In this document: in pieces, positions 28,100-38,574 of the stretch
Numbering within the stretch: the stretch's first letter is position 1
Layout: the number at the start of each line of letters is the position of its first letter
Origin: an uncultured Treponema sp.
GTDB lineage: Bacteria > Spirochaetota > Spirochaetia > Treponematales > Treponemataceae
NCBI GenBank assembly: GCA_946185185.1
Contig: CAMHIV010000002.1
Coordinates: 1-40,585, forward strand
Direction: 5' to 3'
Length of the DNA: 40,585 nucleotides
Notes under the pieces: model-generated
Database searches by the model: none
Told to the model about the DNA's origin: nothing
Seen by the model: only the letters and a program-made list of their open reading frames with translations
Position numbers and translations under genes: made by a program

Positions 28100-30085
28100 T
28101 TAACGCTTATGCAAAAGCCCGGTCGTCTTACTTCCTAAATCCTTTAGATTACCTGTAAAATTTGAAAATCCCTGCGCAAAAACAGATTCGCTGAACATAG
28201 AAGCAATCTGCCACTTATACATTTCCTGAACCTTGAATCTCTGAACTGTTCCCTTTGCTGTAAGTTCAACTCCAAGTTCAAAAGGTTTTTCCAAAAAGGC
28301 AAATTTTCCGATTTTTTCAAACGGCTTAAATCCGGTCTTTGGAGTAACCAGACGTTCCAATTCCTTAAAAATCAAATCGTAAACTAAATCGTTTTTCAAA
28401 AGAGCTGCAAACGGTTCAACCGGAATATTATTTTCTTCGGCAAATTTCTTAAGATTATCCTTATTAGGAATAAGGAGCGCACCAAGACAATTCTGATCCT
28501 GACCTACAACAACTGCCTGGGCAATATACGGCGATTCAACAAGCTTATTTTCAATAGGAAGCGGTTCAACATTTTCACCGGAACGAAGAACGATAGTATC
28601 TTTCGCGCGCCCCTTAATACTGATTTCGCCGGTAATCGTGCGCACTACAAGGTCACCGGTATTAAACCAGCCTTCCTGCAAAACTTCTGCGGTAAGTTCC
28701 GGCTGCTTATGGTAACAACGCATAACATTCGGACCGCGGACATAAAGCACACCAAGCTGCCCCGGGGCGCATTCAACTCCATGACGGTTTACAACTTTTA
28801 TTTCACAGAAATCAAGCGGCCGGCCGATGGTTCCCAAAACAGCACGCTTATAATTTCTAAGCGAAATCATTGGCGCCGTTTCTGTAAGCCCATACCCTTC
28901 TACCAGGCGGATTCCAATCGCATTGTAAAATCGGTCCAGTTTTGGAGCAATTCCACCGCCACCACTAATTGCAATTTTAAATGAACCGCCGAATACATTT
29001 CGCGCCTGCTTAAAAAACATCAACTCGCCCAAATACACAAGCGGAAGCAGGAATCCCAGCGGTAAATACAAAACCTTATTCAAAATCTTTGTAAGCCAGA
29101 AATCTTTTCGATAACGGGCATTCTTTCCATAAATAATCGCCCTGATGCGTAAACGACCGATAGCGGCTCCGGTACAGAGCTTAAAAAGAATCTTTCTTCG
29201 TTTTGATTTATTAACAGCCTTTTTTTCAATCTGTCCAAAAATTCCATCCCAAATTCTTGGAACACAAGCCATAAACTGAGGCTGGATTTTCTGGAAATCA
29301 GCAAGAATCATACTTACAACCGGCTTTGAATAGCAAAGTGAGCAGCCGTTTGCAATAAGATAATATTCCATTTCGCGTTCATAAACATGCCAGATTGGCA
29401 AAACAGCAAGGGATTTATCGCCCTGTCGCAAAGGAAGATTTTCTGTAAGCGCTTTTATCTGACACAAAAAGTTTTTATGAGTAAGTTCAACGCCCTTTGG
29501 AACACCCGTAGTACCAGAAGTGAATATTATTGTAGCAATTTCGTCTTCTTTTCCGGCATTATATATTTCTTCGATTTTTCCAGGATTTTCGCTGCGGTAT
29601 TTTTTGCCGGCTTCAATTACTTCGTCATAAGTGTAAACCGGAACATCGATAGCGGATTTATCAGCACCAGTCGGGTCGATTATAACTACATTCTGTAAAG
29701 TTTTAAGTTCTTCGCGGCACTCAAGGATTTTTTTGAAGCTGTAATTATTTTCTACGATTACTGTCCGGCATTCTGAAAAACTAAGAATATAAGACAAATC
29801 CTTAACAGTTGCTTCACTTCCTCGCGGAATATCTGCACACCCCAGAGCCATAATTCCCATGGAACAAACAAGCCATTCTTTTCGGTTATCGCTGATAAGT
29901 CCAATGTGATTATCTTTACTGTTCCCCAAAGTTATAAGCCCAGACGCAAAATAAAACATCAACTGAGCAAAATCAATATAACTGACCGGCTCAAATGTAC
30001 CTGCTTTATTTTTTGAATACTGGATTGGGGCCGTAGGAATTTCCTTAGCCTTTTCAAAAAGCATCTGCGGAACAGTGTTGAACAT
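28100..30085 (-). CDS. AMP-binding long-chain acyl-CoA synthetase
   Basis: ATIIFTSGTTGVPKGVELTHKN (P-loop), RLVEGYGLTETAPMIS and GWFNTGDLV. Confidence 0.92.
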   Translation of the reverse strand: MFNTVPQMLFEKAKEIPTAPIQYSKNKAGTFEPVSYIDFAQLMFYFASGLITLGNSKDNHIGLISDNRKEWLVCSMGIMALGCADIPRGSEATVKDLSYILSFSECRTVIVENNYSFKKILECREELKTLQNVVIIDPTGADKSAIDVPVYTYDEVIEAGKKYRSENPGKIEEIYNAGKEDEIATIIFTSGTTGVPKGVELTHKNFLCQIKALTENLPLRQGDKSLAVLPIWHVYEREMEYYLIANGCSLCYSKPVVSMILADFQKIQPQFMACVPRIWDGIFGQIEKKAVNKSKRRKILFKLCTGAAIGRLRIRAIIYGKNARYRKDFWLTKILNKVLYLPLGFLLPLVYLGELMFFKQARNVFGGSFKIAISGGGGIAPKLDRFYNAIGIRLVEGYGLTETAPMISLRNYKRAVLGTIGRPLDFCEIKVVNRHGVECAPGQLGVLYVRGPNVMRCYHKQPELTAEVLQEGWFNTGDLVVRTITGEISIKGRAKDTIVLRSGENVEPLPIENKLVESPYIAQAVVVGQDQNCLGALLIPNKDNLKKFAEENNIPVEPFAALLKNDLVYDLIFKELERLVTPKTGFKPFEKIGKFAFLEKPFELGVELTAKGTVQRFKVQEMYKWQIASMFSESVFAQGFSNFTGNLKDLGSKTTGLLHKR

Positions 30086-30203
30086 ATAAACGTCTCCAGA
30101 GTTGTCAAACTGACAAAAATTGCATTTTCGTCAGTATAATGAAAGTATGAAATAAATTCCACAGAAAAGTGAGAACAAGAAAAAAGAACTGATTGTTAAT
30201 TTA

Positions 30204-30851
30204 TTACTCCTCTGCAAAATCCACAATTTCATACACAACCGTAGAGTTTTCACCTGTTCCGGAAAATAGAGGATTAGAACTTATAATCTGATTAATCAGT
30301 GATTCATAATTTTCCGTAGTAAAAATTACTGTTTTTGGATATTTATAACCATTAACTTCTTCCCAAACGACTCTAATAATGTTCTTTGTTGCTTTAGTTT
30401 TTTTCGACGATTCAAGAAAATCTCTGTAAAAAGAATCGATATAATTCAGCCAATTAGAAATACTATTTATTGAATAAAATGGTTCGTAAGTATAATCCCT
30501 GCCTTCAACATAGCCGAAACAATTGCTGTAATCAGAAACCGAAGTTCCACCTGATACAGTTACAGCCATAAATTCACTGCTATTTCCTAAAGAAGACATA
30601 GTTTTCTTCAATTTGAATGAATAGCTAGAAGGTTCTGCCCATGCTGATTTATTTTCAACATAAGTACTATAGTCGTAAAAATAAGTACCATTTTGACTTA
30701 ATAAATATGAAACAGCTACTTTTTCAGATGTCAAATCATCTGAACTTTCTGTGGTATTTTTACATGAAACACTTACTAACAACAATAACGAAATAATTGA
30801 GAATAAAACTTTTTGCATAACTTTCCCCAATTTTACTTTTTTATATATCAA
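30204..30851 (-). CDS. Hypothetical lipoprotein
   Basis: MQKVLFSIISLLLLVSVSCKNTTESS lipoprotein signal. The mature domain was not recognised. The true start may be an internal Met. Confidence 0.7.
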   Translation of the reverse strand: MIYKKVKLGKVMQKVLFSIISLLLLVSVSCKNTTESSDDLTSEKVAVSYLLSQNGTYFYDYSTYVENKSAWAEPSSYSFKLKKTMSSLGNSSEFMAVTVSGGTSVSDYSNCFGYVEGRDYTYEPFYSINSISNWLNYIDSFYRDFLESSKKTKATKNIIRVVWEEVNGYKYPKTVIFTTENYESLINQIISSNPLFSGTGENSTVVYEIVDFAEE

Positions 30852-30884
30852 AAAAAAGGACTACCCTAAATGGATAGCCCTTTT
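30850..30884 (-). terminator. Rho-independent terminator downstream of glgP
   Basis: AAAAAGGACTACCC-taaa-TGGATAGCCCTTTT: near-perfect stem with a flanking A/T tract, just past the glgP stop. Confidence 0.75.
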
Positions 30885-30901
30885 GCAAATCTATTTACAA
30901 C

Positions 30902-33397
30902 TTATTTCTTTGTTGTTTTCTTTGCTTTTGTTGTGCTAAAAGCAGAACCTTCTACAGGGCGAGCAACCTTTTTCAAGTGCCAGATATCGCGAACGTAGTC
31001 TTCGATTGTGCGGTCAGAAGAGAACTTGCCGGCATTAGCAATGTTGATAAGAGCAGCTTTTGCCCATGCTTTTTTGTTTGCATAAAGTACTTCAACTTCT
31101 TCCTGTGCACGGCAGTAGTCGTCGAAATCTGCAAGTACGTAGTAAACGTCTGCACGGTTTCCTTCGATACCGTATACCAAAGAGTCGTGAAGTTCTTTGA
31201 AGAGCTGGTGTGAAGGATCATAAGTTCCGTCAACAAGCTGTTCAACAACTTTAGCAAGACCAGGATTTCTATCAAGATATTCCTGTGGGTTGTAGCTGTG
31301 TGTATCTTCAATTCTGCGGATTTCGTCTGTAAGAAGACCGAAGATGAATGCATTTTCTTTTCCAGCTTCTTCAACGATTTCAATGTTAGCACCGTCCATA
31401 GTACCCATTGTAAGAGCACCGTTACACATGAACTTCATGTTTGAAGTACCAGAAGCTTCAAGACCTGCTGTAGAAATCTGTTCAGAAACATCTGCAGCTG
31501 GGAAAATCTTTTCTGCAACAGAAACGCGGTAGTTTTCTACGAATACAACATGAAGACGATCGTTTACACGGCGGTCATTGTTGATTCTTTCTGCAACAGT
31601 GTTGATAAGCTTAATGATAGCCTTTGCACGGCGGTAACCAGAAGCAGACTTAGCACCGAAGATGTAAGTCTTTTTAGCTGGTTTGTAACTTGGATCTTCA
31701 AGCATTTTATTATAAACGTACATGATGTGAAGAATGTTCATCAACTGACGTTTGTATTCGTGAAGACGTTTTACCTGAACATCGAAAATTGATTCTGGAT
31801 CAATGATTTCGTTCTGAGTGTGCTTCAAGTATTCTGCAAGACGACGCTTGTTGTTTTCTTTAATAGAGATAAGTTCGTTCAAATCTTTGTCAGAAGTGAA
31901 TTTTTCCAATCCCTTGAGCAAACTGAGATCTTTTTCCCAACCGTGACCGATGCGGTCTGTGATGAACTTAGAAAGTTCTGGGTTAGCAGAAAGAAGCCAG
32001 CGGCGCTGTGTAATACCGTTTGTCTTGTTATTGAACTTAGATGGATACAATTCATACCAGTCGTGAAGTTCTTTTTCTTTAAGAAGACGAGTATGAAGTT
32101 CAGCAACACCGTTTACGCTGAAACCTGCATGAATTGCAAGCCATGCCATGTAAACTTTACCATTGTTGATGATAGACATGCGTCCCTGTTTTTCATAATC
32201 GTTTGGATATTTTTCGCGAAGTTCAATCATGAAGCGGCGGTTGATTTCTTCAACAATCTGGTAGATACGTGGAAGAAGTCCCTGGAAAATTTCGATTGGC
32301 CACTTTTCAAGAGCTTCAGCAAGGATTGTGTGGTTTGTGTAAGCAAATGTTTTTGTTACGATATCCCATGCTGCATCCCATTCCATGTTGTATTCGTCAA
32401 GCAAGATGCGCATAAGTTCAGGAATTGCAACTACCGGGTGAGTATCGTTCAACTGAATTACATGAAGATCAGCGAATTTGCTAAAATCTGTTCCGTGGTC
32501 AGCAACATAGTGGCGAACCAAGTCCTGCAAAGAAGCAGAAGAGAAGAAATACTGCTGCTTAAGACGAAGAGCCTTTCCTGAAGGACCATTGTCATTTGGA
32601 TAAAGAACAGCAGAAACGTTTTCTGCACTGTTCTGGCGTTCAACAGCACGGTTATATTCCATGTTGTTGAAAAGCTGCAAATCGAATCCGTTAGGACTAG
32701 AAGCCTGCCACAAGCGGAGTGTGTTTACAGTTCCAGTTCCGAAACCAACGATTGGCATATCATAAGGAGTAGCAACTACTTCTTCTGCATTTTCTACGTA
32801 GTAGCGGTCACGTCCATCTGGAGTTTTTCCGTAAGCGATGTTTCCGCCGAATTTTACTGTTACAGCAAGATCACTGCGTTTGATTTCCCATGGATCGCGG
32901 TGAGCAAGCCAGTTATCAGGATATTCAACCTGGTAACCATTTTCGATTTTCTGTTCGAACATACCATAGCGGTAGCGGATACCATATCCGTGTCCAGGGT
33001 AGTCCAATGTAGCAAGAGAATCAAGGAAGCAGGCTGCGAGACGACCAAGACCACCGTTACCAAGACCTGCATCTGGTTCCTGATCTTCGATCATGTCGTA
33101 GTTCAACTTCATATCTTTAAGAACAGCCTTTACCTGATCGGCAATTTCTGCATTGATAAGGTTGTTGCTCAATGCACGACCCATCAAAAATTCAGCTGAC
33201 AAATAATAAAGCTGTTTTGTTGGCTTCTTTTCATATTCATGGCGAGTTGCCATCCAGTTTTCCATAATTACTTCAAGTGCAGAAGCTGAAACTGCATCGA
33301 ATAAATCATGTTCGTTTGCCTGTGAAATATCTTTACCGTATTGTCTCTTAAGTCGACCTTCAAGATTTTCCTTAAATTTTGCGGCATCAAATTTCAT
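30902..33397 (-). CDS. glgP: Glycogen/starch/alpha-glucan phosphorylase
   Basis: QLYYLSAEFLMGRALSNNLINA, ADAGLGNGGLGRLAACFLDSLATLDYPGHGYGIRY-type segment, and EASGTSNMKFMCNGALTMGTMDGANIEI, the pyridoxal-phosphate site signature. Confidence 0.97.
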   Translation of the reverse strand: MKFDAAKFKENLEGRLKRQYGKDISQANEHDLFDAVSASALEVIMENWMATRHEYEKKPTKQLYYLSAEFLMGRALSNNLINAEIADQVKAVLKDMKLNYDMIEDQEPDAGLGNGGLGRLAACFLDSLATLDYPGHGYGIRYRYGMFEQKIENGYQVEYPDNWLAHRDPWEIKRSDLAVTVKFGGNIAYGKTPDGRDRYYVENAEEVVATPYDMPIVGFGTGTVNTLRLWQASSPNGFDLQLFNNMEYNRAVERQNSAENVSAVLYPNDNGPSGKALRLKQQYFFSSASLQDLVRHYVADHGTDFSKFADLHVIQLNDTHPVVAIPELMRILLDEYNMEWDAAWDIVTKTFAYTNHTILAEALEKWPIEIFQGLLPRIYQIVEEINRRFMIELREKYPNDYEKQGRMSIINNGKVYMAWLAIHAGFSVNGVAELHTRLLKEKELHDWYELYPSKFNNKTNGITQRRWLLSANPELSKFITDRIGHGWEKDLSLLKGLEKFTSDKDLNELISIKENNKRRLAEYLKHTQNEIIDPESIFDVQVKRLHEYKRQLMNILHIMYVYNKMLEDPSYKPAKKTYIFGAKSASGYRRAKAIIKLINTVAERINNDRRVNDRLHVVFVENYRVSVAEKIFPAADVSEQISTAGLEASGTSNMKFMCNGALTMGTMDGANIEIVEEAGKENAFIFGLLTDEIRRIEDTHSYNPQEYLDRNPGLAKVVEQLVDGTYDPSHQLFKELHDSLVYGIEGNRADVYYVLADFDDYCRAQEEVEVLYANKKAWAKAALINIANAGKFSSDRTIEDYVRDIWHLKKVARPVEGSAFSTTKAKKTTKK

Positions 33398-33481
33398 TTA
33401 AAATAACCTCCACGGTTTCTATTCTTAACAGAGTACAAAAGATTAACAGATTTTTCAACCGATTAACAGTATTTTCTACTA

Positions 33482-35602
33482 TTATTTGCAAATCAAAATG
33501 ATAAAACTTCCGGCAGGAATAACATAACGCTTCTGCTCAGGAAGGATTTCTTCTTTTCCGTTTTCACAGATACACAAATCACCGGCAACAGAAGTATCTG
33601 CTACAAGAGCCCACTTTTTTCCGCGAGGAACAGAAGGGAGTGTTACAGTTAAATCGTAGATATCGGTATTTCCTGCAATGTAAAAATCATTTTCAGCAGC
33701 GCCATCTTCACGAGTCATACCTGCACCAGAAAGACGGAAGGCAATAAAACGGTTCAATTTTGCCCAGTCAGGATTTTTGCAGTCATGATCAAACCATTCG
33801 ATTTCCATTTTTTGACCGGAAAAGAAATTTTCCCGACGGAATACAGGATGAAGCTTTCGAAGCTTAATCATTTCTTTTGTAAAACGAACAAGTTCCTGAT
33901 TTTTATTTAAGAAATTCCAGTTAAGCCAGGAAATATCGTTATCCTGACAATAGGCATTGTTATTTCCCATCTGTGTTCTGCGGAATTCATCTCCGGCAGC
34001 GAACATTGGAACACCCTGCGAAACCATAAGACAAAGCATAAAATTCTTAAGCTTTTTCATGCGAAGGTTTTCGATTTTTGGATTCATGGTGATTCCTTCG
34101 TAACCGTGATTGTAACAGTTATTGTCGTCTGTTCCATCGCGGTTATTTTCACCGTTTTCGTCATTGTGCTTTGAATTGTAACTTACAAGATCGTTCATGG
34201 TAAAACCATCGTGGCAGGTTACAAAGTTTATTGAAGCAGCAGGTTTTCTTCCGCTGTGATTATATGTATCCGAACTTCCCGCAATTCGGGTTGCAGCTGC
34301 AGTAGCCACAGATTCATCACCACGAATAAATCGGCGGATATCATTTCTGTAGCGGTCATTCCATTCACTCCAGCGTCCGCCAGGGAATCCGCCAACCAGG
34401 TAACCGCCGCCGCAATCCCACGGTTCAGCAATAATTTTTGTTTTGTTCAAAATAGAATCTTCGCTGATTGCATTTGTAAGGAACGGGAATCCCTGCATAT
34501 TAGAATTCTGGTCACGGCAAAGAGCAGCTGCAAGGTCAAAACGGAATCCGTCAACATGCATTTCGCTTACCCAGTAACGAAGGCTGTCGAGAATAAACTG
34601 AGTGGTTACCGGATGAGCGGCGTTCAAAGTGTTTCCACAACCAGAAAAATTGTGATAATACTGCTTTTCGTTTACAGGTAGCATGTAATAGGTTGAATTT
34701 TCAAAGCCCCGGAAACTGAATGTATATCCGTGTTCATTTCCTTCTGCAGTGTGATTGTAAACTACATCAAGAATGATTTCGATTCCAGCCTTGTGAAGTT
34801 CGCGAACCATTTCTTTGAATTCGCGGACAGAACCGCCCGGAGTTTTGTCTGCTGCATAAGAAGTTTTTGGTGCAAAAAAACCGATTGTACTGTATCCCCA
34901 GTAATTTTCGAGAGGTTCTCCAGTACGGGGATTTATATTTCCGTTTTCAAATTCGTCGAATTCAAAAATTGGAAGCAATTCAATAGAAGTAATTCCAAGA
35001 TCCTTGAGGTAAGGAATTTTTTCTATAAGACCTTTGTAAGTTCCGCGGTATTTTACACCCGAAGATTCAGAAGCGGTGAATCCTTTAAGATGAGTTTCAT
35101 AAATTACAGTTTTTTCGATTGGAAGGTTAATCGGCTTATCGCCCTGCCAGTCAAAATCAATATCTTCGATTACAACGCATTTTGGAAAATTAGAAAGATC
35201 CGAAAGTTTGCCGTTTTCTACGCCGGCTAGTCCAAGTTCACGCTGTTTGTTGTAAGACTGAAAAATTGAACCAGGAGTAAAGGCTTTTGCATAAGGATCC
35301 AGAAGGTATTTGTTAAAATTAAATCTGTGCCCGGCAGGTGGATTATAAGGTCCGTCTACGCGATAGAGATAAAGAGCTCCTTTTTTTAACCCTTTTACAT
35401 AAATATGCCAGACATTTCCTGTTCTGTTTTTTACCGGGTCAAAATCAATAGAAGCCGACGGAGTTTTTGCATCAGCAGAATCAAATAAATCCAAAACAAC
35501 TCTGGTAGCATTCTTGCTGTATACTGCAAAATTTACACCATCATTAAAAGGTACAGCTCCAAGAACCTGCGGCTTACCTTCAAAAGTCTGAAAAGCACTC
35601 AT
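33482..35602 (-). CDS. glgX: Glycogen debranching protein GlgX (GH13)
   Basis: GVNFAVYSKNATRVVLDLFD, YNHTAEGNEHG, DGFRFDLAAAL, IIAEPWDCGGG and NFVTCHDGFTMNDLVSYN. Confidence 0.95.
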   Translation of the reverse strand: MSAFQTFEGKPQVLGAVPFNDGVNFAVYSKNATRVVLDLFDSADAKTPSASIDFDPVKNRTGNVWHIYVKGLKKGALYLYRVDGPYNPPAGHRFNFNKYLLDPYAKAFTPGSIFQSYNKQRELGLAGVENGKLSDLSNFPKCVVIEDIDFDWQGDKPINLPIEKTVIYETHLKGFTASESSGVKYRGTYKGLIEKIPYLKDLGITSIELLPIFEFDEFENGNINPRTGEPLENYWGYSTIGFFAPKTSYAADKTPGGSVREFKEMVRELHKAGIEIILDVVYNHTAEGNEHGYTFSFRGFENSTYYMLPVNEKQYYHNFSGCGNTLNAAHPVTTQFILDSLRYWVSEMHVDGFRFDLAAALCRDQNSNMQGFPFLTNAISEDSILNKTKIIAEPWDCGGGYLVGGFPGGRWSEWNDRYRNDIRRFIRGDESVATAAATRIAGSSDTYNHSGRKPAASINFVTCHDGFTMNDLVSYNSKHNDENGENNRDGTDDNNCYNHGYEGITMNPKIENLRMKKLKNFMLCLMVSQGVPMFAAGDEFRRTQMGNNNAYCQDNDISWLNWNFLNKNQELVRFTKEMIKLRKLHPVFRRENFFSGQKMEIEWFDHDCKNPDWAKLNRFIAFRLSGAGMTREDGAAENDFYIAGNTDIYDLTVTLPSVPRGKKWALVADTSVAGDLCICENGKEEILPEQKRYVIPAGSFIILICK

Positions 35603-35640
35603 AGTTGGTTATTTTACCACACTTTTTGCCAGCGTTCAAT

Positions 35641-35717
35641 TATTGAGATTGTCGAAATACCTAGATATGGAGGTTTCGAGAGCCTTGGTTGTTGAGCCAG
35701 TCGAAACACAACCACCG
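35641..35717. repeat. Family B repeat cluster
   Basis: TATT-GAGATTGTCGA-AATA, GGAGGTT-TCGAGAGCCTT, and GGTTGTT-GAGCCAGTCGA-AACACAACC follow one another, sharing loop-type motifs with 14132 and 21432. Confidence 0.6.
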
Positions 35718-35752
35718 AAAAATAAAAAACCGGCTGCGAACTTGCAACCGGT
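35717..35752 (-). terminator. Rho-independent terminator of the 35768-37081 lipoprotein gene
   Basis: ACCGGCTGC-gaactt-GCAACCGGT stem with a T-rich tract on the minus strand (GTTTTTTATTTTT). Confidence 0.7.
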
Positions 35753-35767
35753 CAAAACTTATGCTAA

Positions 35768-37081
35768 CTAACAGGTACCATCATCAAAAGTTATATACAT
35801 GTAAAACACATCACCAACTTTTATTGTTGCTAAATCTGGAACAGAAATCTTTGTGGTAAAAGTATCATCAGAATAGAACTCAACAGAACTATCATCCATA
35901 TACTCCTGAATTGATTCAGCAGCTTTAGAAACTGTCCAAGAAGCACGATAGAATCCATTTGAATCTGGTCCCGACAACTGCTGCTCAGCTTCTGTAGCGA
36001 CAACTGTAAGAATAAACTTCTTACTAGAGTCCGCTCCAGCCAGCAGTATCTGCCAGTTCTCAGGAATCTCTCCATTAATTAGCAAACTAAGATTTGTACA
36101 GATTTTATCAAATTCAGACAGTTCAATACCACTTATATAGTACAAAAGGGCTGTGCTGATATTTTTCGGCAAATCCTCCTGATCAGGTCTTTTATTTGCA
36201 ATGCTTTTAAAAAGAACCTCAAGTTCATCTAATTTATATTCTTTATCACCGCATTTTAGACCACCGTCAGTGGATTTTACATTAACAATGTCACTTTCCG
36301 CAGCTTTATAAGCCTTTATTGCATTTTCACTAATTATTGCAGAATTACCTTCATCAAACTTAGTAATTGCAGCCGCATTTTTTTCTACAGCCGCGTAAGC
36401 ATTTGCAGCAATTGTATCAAGTTCTTCTGAAGAAAGTGAACCTACATTATTTGCTATTGTTTCAAGTTCATCGGCAGAAATATTAGGCTGGTCAGTACCT
36501 GGCAAATCACTAGCCTCTGCAATTACCGGAACTACAGAAGTTTTTCCAATCTGTACATCTTTATCGCCAACTTTTACAACAACAGAAATATTTTCAACAA
36601 CAGCGATAGAATCTACTTTAGCATCCCCGTAAAGAACAGCACTACCAAAAGAATCTCCGATCACAAGTGACTTTATAGAACCATTTTTTATTTCAAGCTT
36701 TTCCAAAATTGCCATGCGAGCAGAAATAGAACCTGCAACAACAGTGTCAACATTACAATTATTAAGAACAGCATAACCATTGACAAAAATAGTGCCATTA
36801 GTAACTTCTTCAAGAGTAACACCAGATGCATTTACTGTAATTGAACCACCGCCAAGATCCACTTTCTTAACAGTCATTTTATGGCTTACAGTAAGGGCTG
36901 TATCAGAATCAAAAGAAAAGCCCTCGAGGCTCACTTCCTTAGTTGTTGAACTGTTAAGATACAAAGATGCAACAACTGAATTTTTAGATAAATCTTCTGT
37001 TTCAGATGAAGATATACCTGTAAGTCCAAGCAAAAGAGCTGAATTGCTATCAGAATCATTCTGACAACCTGTAAAAAACAT
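35768..37081 (-). CDS. Hypothetical lipoprotein (start uncertain, probably further upstream)
   Basis: MFFTGCQNDSDSNS at the called start. The in-frame upstream sequence reads KKIIGSFAAAIFALSMFFTGC, a lipoprotein signal peptide, with no ATG/GTG/TTG. Confidence 0.7.
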   Translation of the reverse strand: MFFTGCQNDSDSNSALLLGLTGISSSETEDLSKNSVVASLYLNSSTTKEVSLEGFSFDSDTALTVSHKMTVKKVDLGGGSITVNASGVTLEEVTNGTIFVNGYAVLNNCNVDTVVAGSISARMAILEKLEIKNGSIKSLVIGDSFGSAVLYGDAKVDSIAVVENISVVVKVGDKDVQIGKTSVVPVIAEASDLPGTDQPNISADELETIANNVGSLSSEELDTIAANAYAAVEKNAAAITKFDEGNSAIISENAIKAYKAAESDIVNVKSTDGGLKCGDKEYKLDELEVLFKSIANKRPDQEDLPKNISTALLYYISGIELSEFDKICTNLSLLINGEIPENWQILLAGADSSKKFILTVVATEAEQQLSGPDSNGFYRASWTVSKAAESIQEYMDDSSVEFYSDDTFTTKISVPDLATIKVGDVFYMYITFDDGTC

Positions 37082-37208
37082 TGACAGAGCGAAAATAGCA
37101 GCTGCAAATGAACCAATAATTTTTTTAAAATTTCCTCCAATTATTTAAAGCACTTCTAATCAGAAATGCAAAATTATCATAATTAATTTACCAGATAAAA
37201 GTCAAATC

Positions 37209-38147
37209 TTACTGCGGAATAAGTTTATTCAACACGAAATCGTGCTGGCGCCAGTTTTTGTCAACTTTAACCTGCAAATCTAAATCAATCTTGAACGGGA
37301 AAACGTCTGAAATTTTTTTTAGACTTGCCATGCGGATTGCTTTTATCATTGCGGCGCCTTTTCCGATAACCATTCCCTTTTGACTTTCTCGTTCAACGCA
37401 AATAAATGCGCGGACCCACATTTTTCCGTTTGAGCCGCGGTTTTCGATATCGGCAATATCAACATAAAGACAATGCGGAAGTTCCTGAGTAAGTCGTGAA
37501 ATTGCTTCGCCACGGATAATTTCTGAAATACGGAAAGCAATATTTTGATCCGTATACATATCCTCTGTGTAAAGAGGCGGCTGTACCGGCGCAATTGCGT
37601 AAAGAGCTTTTAGAACTTCATTTATGCCTTCATCATTTTTGGCAGACATTTCCAAAACCCGTTCTGGCGGAAAATCTGGTATTTGCGCTGAAATAAAAGA
37701 GCGGACTGCAGGCACATTGGATTCTTTTGCATCAGTTTTATTAAGAGCCACAACAAGGCGGTCAGAATATTTTTTTGCAAGAGAAACGTTCATTTCTTCT
37801 TCGCTTCCAGGTTCACGGGTTGTATCTATTATATATAGAATACAATCACTATCTTTAAGCTGTTCTTCTGTTACAGATTTCAAGCGAAGATTTAATTTTT
37901 TGTCAGATTCGTGATAACCAGGTGTATCAACAAAAACAAGTTGTCCCAACGAAGTATTTACGATTCCCCGGATTGCATTGCGTGTAGTCTGCGGAATCGG
38001 TGAAACAATTGAAACCGGTTCCTGGCATGCGGTATTCATAAATGTTGATTTTCCGCTGGAAGGACGTCCTAAAATGGCAACTAGGGCAGTTTTTTCACCA
38101 ATATCAAGATCATTGTTTATAGATGGATTCTGATTATTATCACTCAT
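37209..38147 (-). CDS. era: GTPase Era
   Basis: VAILGRPSSGKSTFMNTACQ (G1), DTPGYHESDKKLN (G3), ALNKTDA (G4) and a C-terminal KH-like EIIRGEAISRLTQELPH...KGMVIGKGAAMIKAI. Confidence 0.95.
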   Translation of the reverse strand: MSDNNQNPSINNDLDIGEKTALVAILGRPSSGKSTFMNTACQEPVSIVSPIPQTTRNAIRGIVNTSLGQLVFVDTPGYHESDKKLNLRLKSVTEEQLKDSDCILYIIDTTREPGSEEEMNVSLAKKYSDRLVVALNKTDAKESNVPAVRSFISAQIPDFPPERVLEMSAKNDEGINEVLKALYAIAPVQPPLYTEDMYTDQNIAFRISEIIRGEAISRLTQELPHCLYVDIADIENRGSNGKMWVRAFICVERESQKGMVIGKGAAMIKAIRMASLKKISDVFPFKIDLDLQVKVDKNWRQHDFVLNKLIPQ

Positions 38148-38223
38148 GATTAAAAAAATAGCAGATTTTTTTAGTTTTTTCTATTACAATGTTTTTATTC
38201 ATATTTAGAATGAGGAGATTTTT

Positions 38224-38505
38224 ATGAAAAAAATGGTTATTTCTGCAATTCTTGCACTTACTTTAGGGCTTTCAAGCTGTGTAACTTACAGACCTATTTC
38301 TGCAGGTAGCGGTACAATTGGAACTAAAAAAGGAACTTCTACTGCAGTAGCACTTTTTGTAGGACTTTTAAACTTTGGAGATAATTCAATGCTAACTGCA
38401 GCTTTAGACTCTGACATTCATAATGTTGCAACTGTTGATGAAAAGAAAATATCTATTTTGTGTGATCTTATCGTTGTAAGAACAACAATCGTAACTGGTG
38501 AGTAA
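38224..38505 (+). CDS. TRL-like family lipoprotein
   Basis: MKKMVISAILALTLGLSSCVTYRPISAGSGTIGTKKGTSTAVALFVGLLNFGDNSMLTAALDSDIHNVATVDEKK; lipobox plus the TRL-like pattern. Confidence 0.75.
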   Translation: MKKMVISAILALTLGLSSCVTYRPISAGSGTIGTKKGTSTAVALFVGLLNFGDNSMLTAALDSDIHNVATVDEKKISILCDLIVVRTTIVTGE

Positions 38506-38527
38506 TCTTAAGTTTGAATGCATCTGT

Positions 38528-38561
38528 ACAAAAGGCGTTGGCTTTGGGCTGACGCTTTTTT
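38528..38561 (+). terminator. Putative Rho-independent terminator after the TRL-like gene
   Basis: AAAAGGCGTTGGCTTTGGGCTGACGCTTTTTT stem-loop with a T tract. Confidence 0.55.
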
Positions 38562-38574
38562 AATTTAACCCCAC

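Noticed and set aside
31820-32581. 253-aa plus-strand ORF
   Set aside because: Antisense to glgP, one of the best-supported genes here. Low-plausibility Phe/Cys/Val-rich product.
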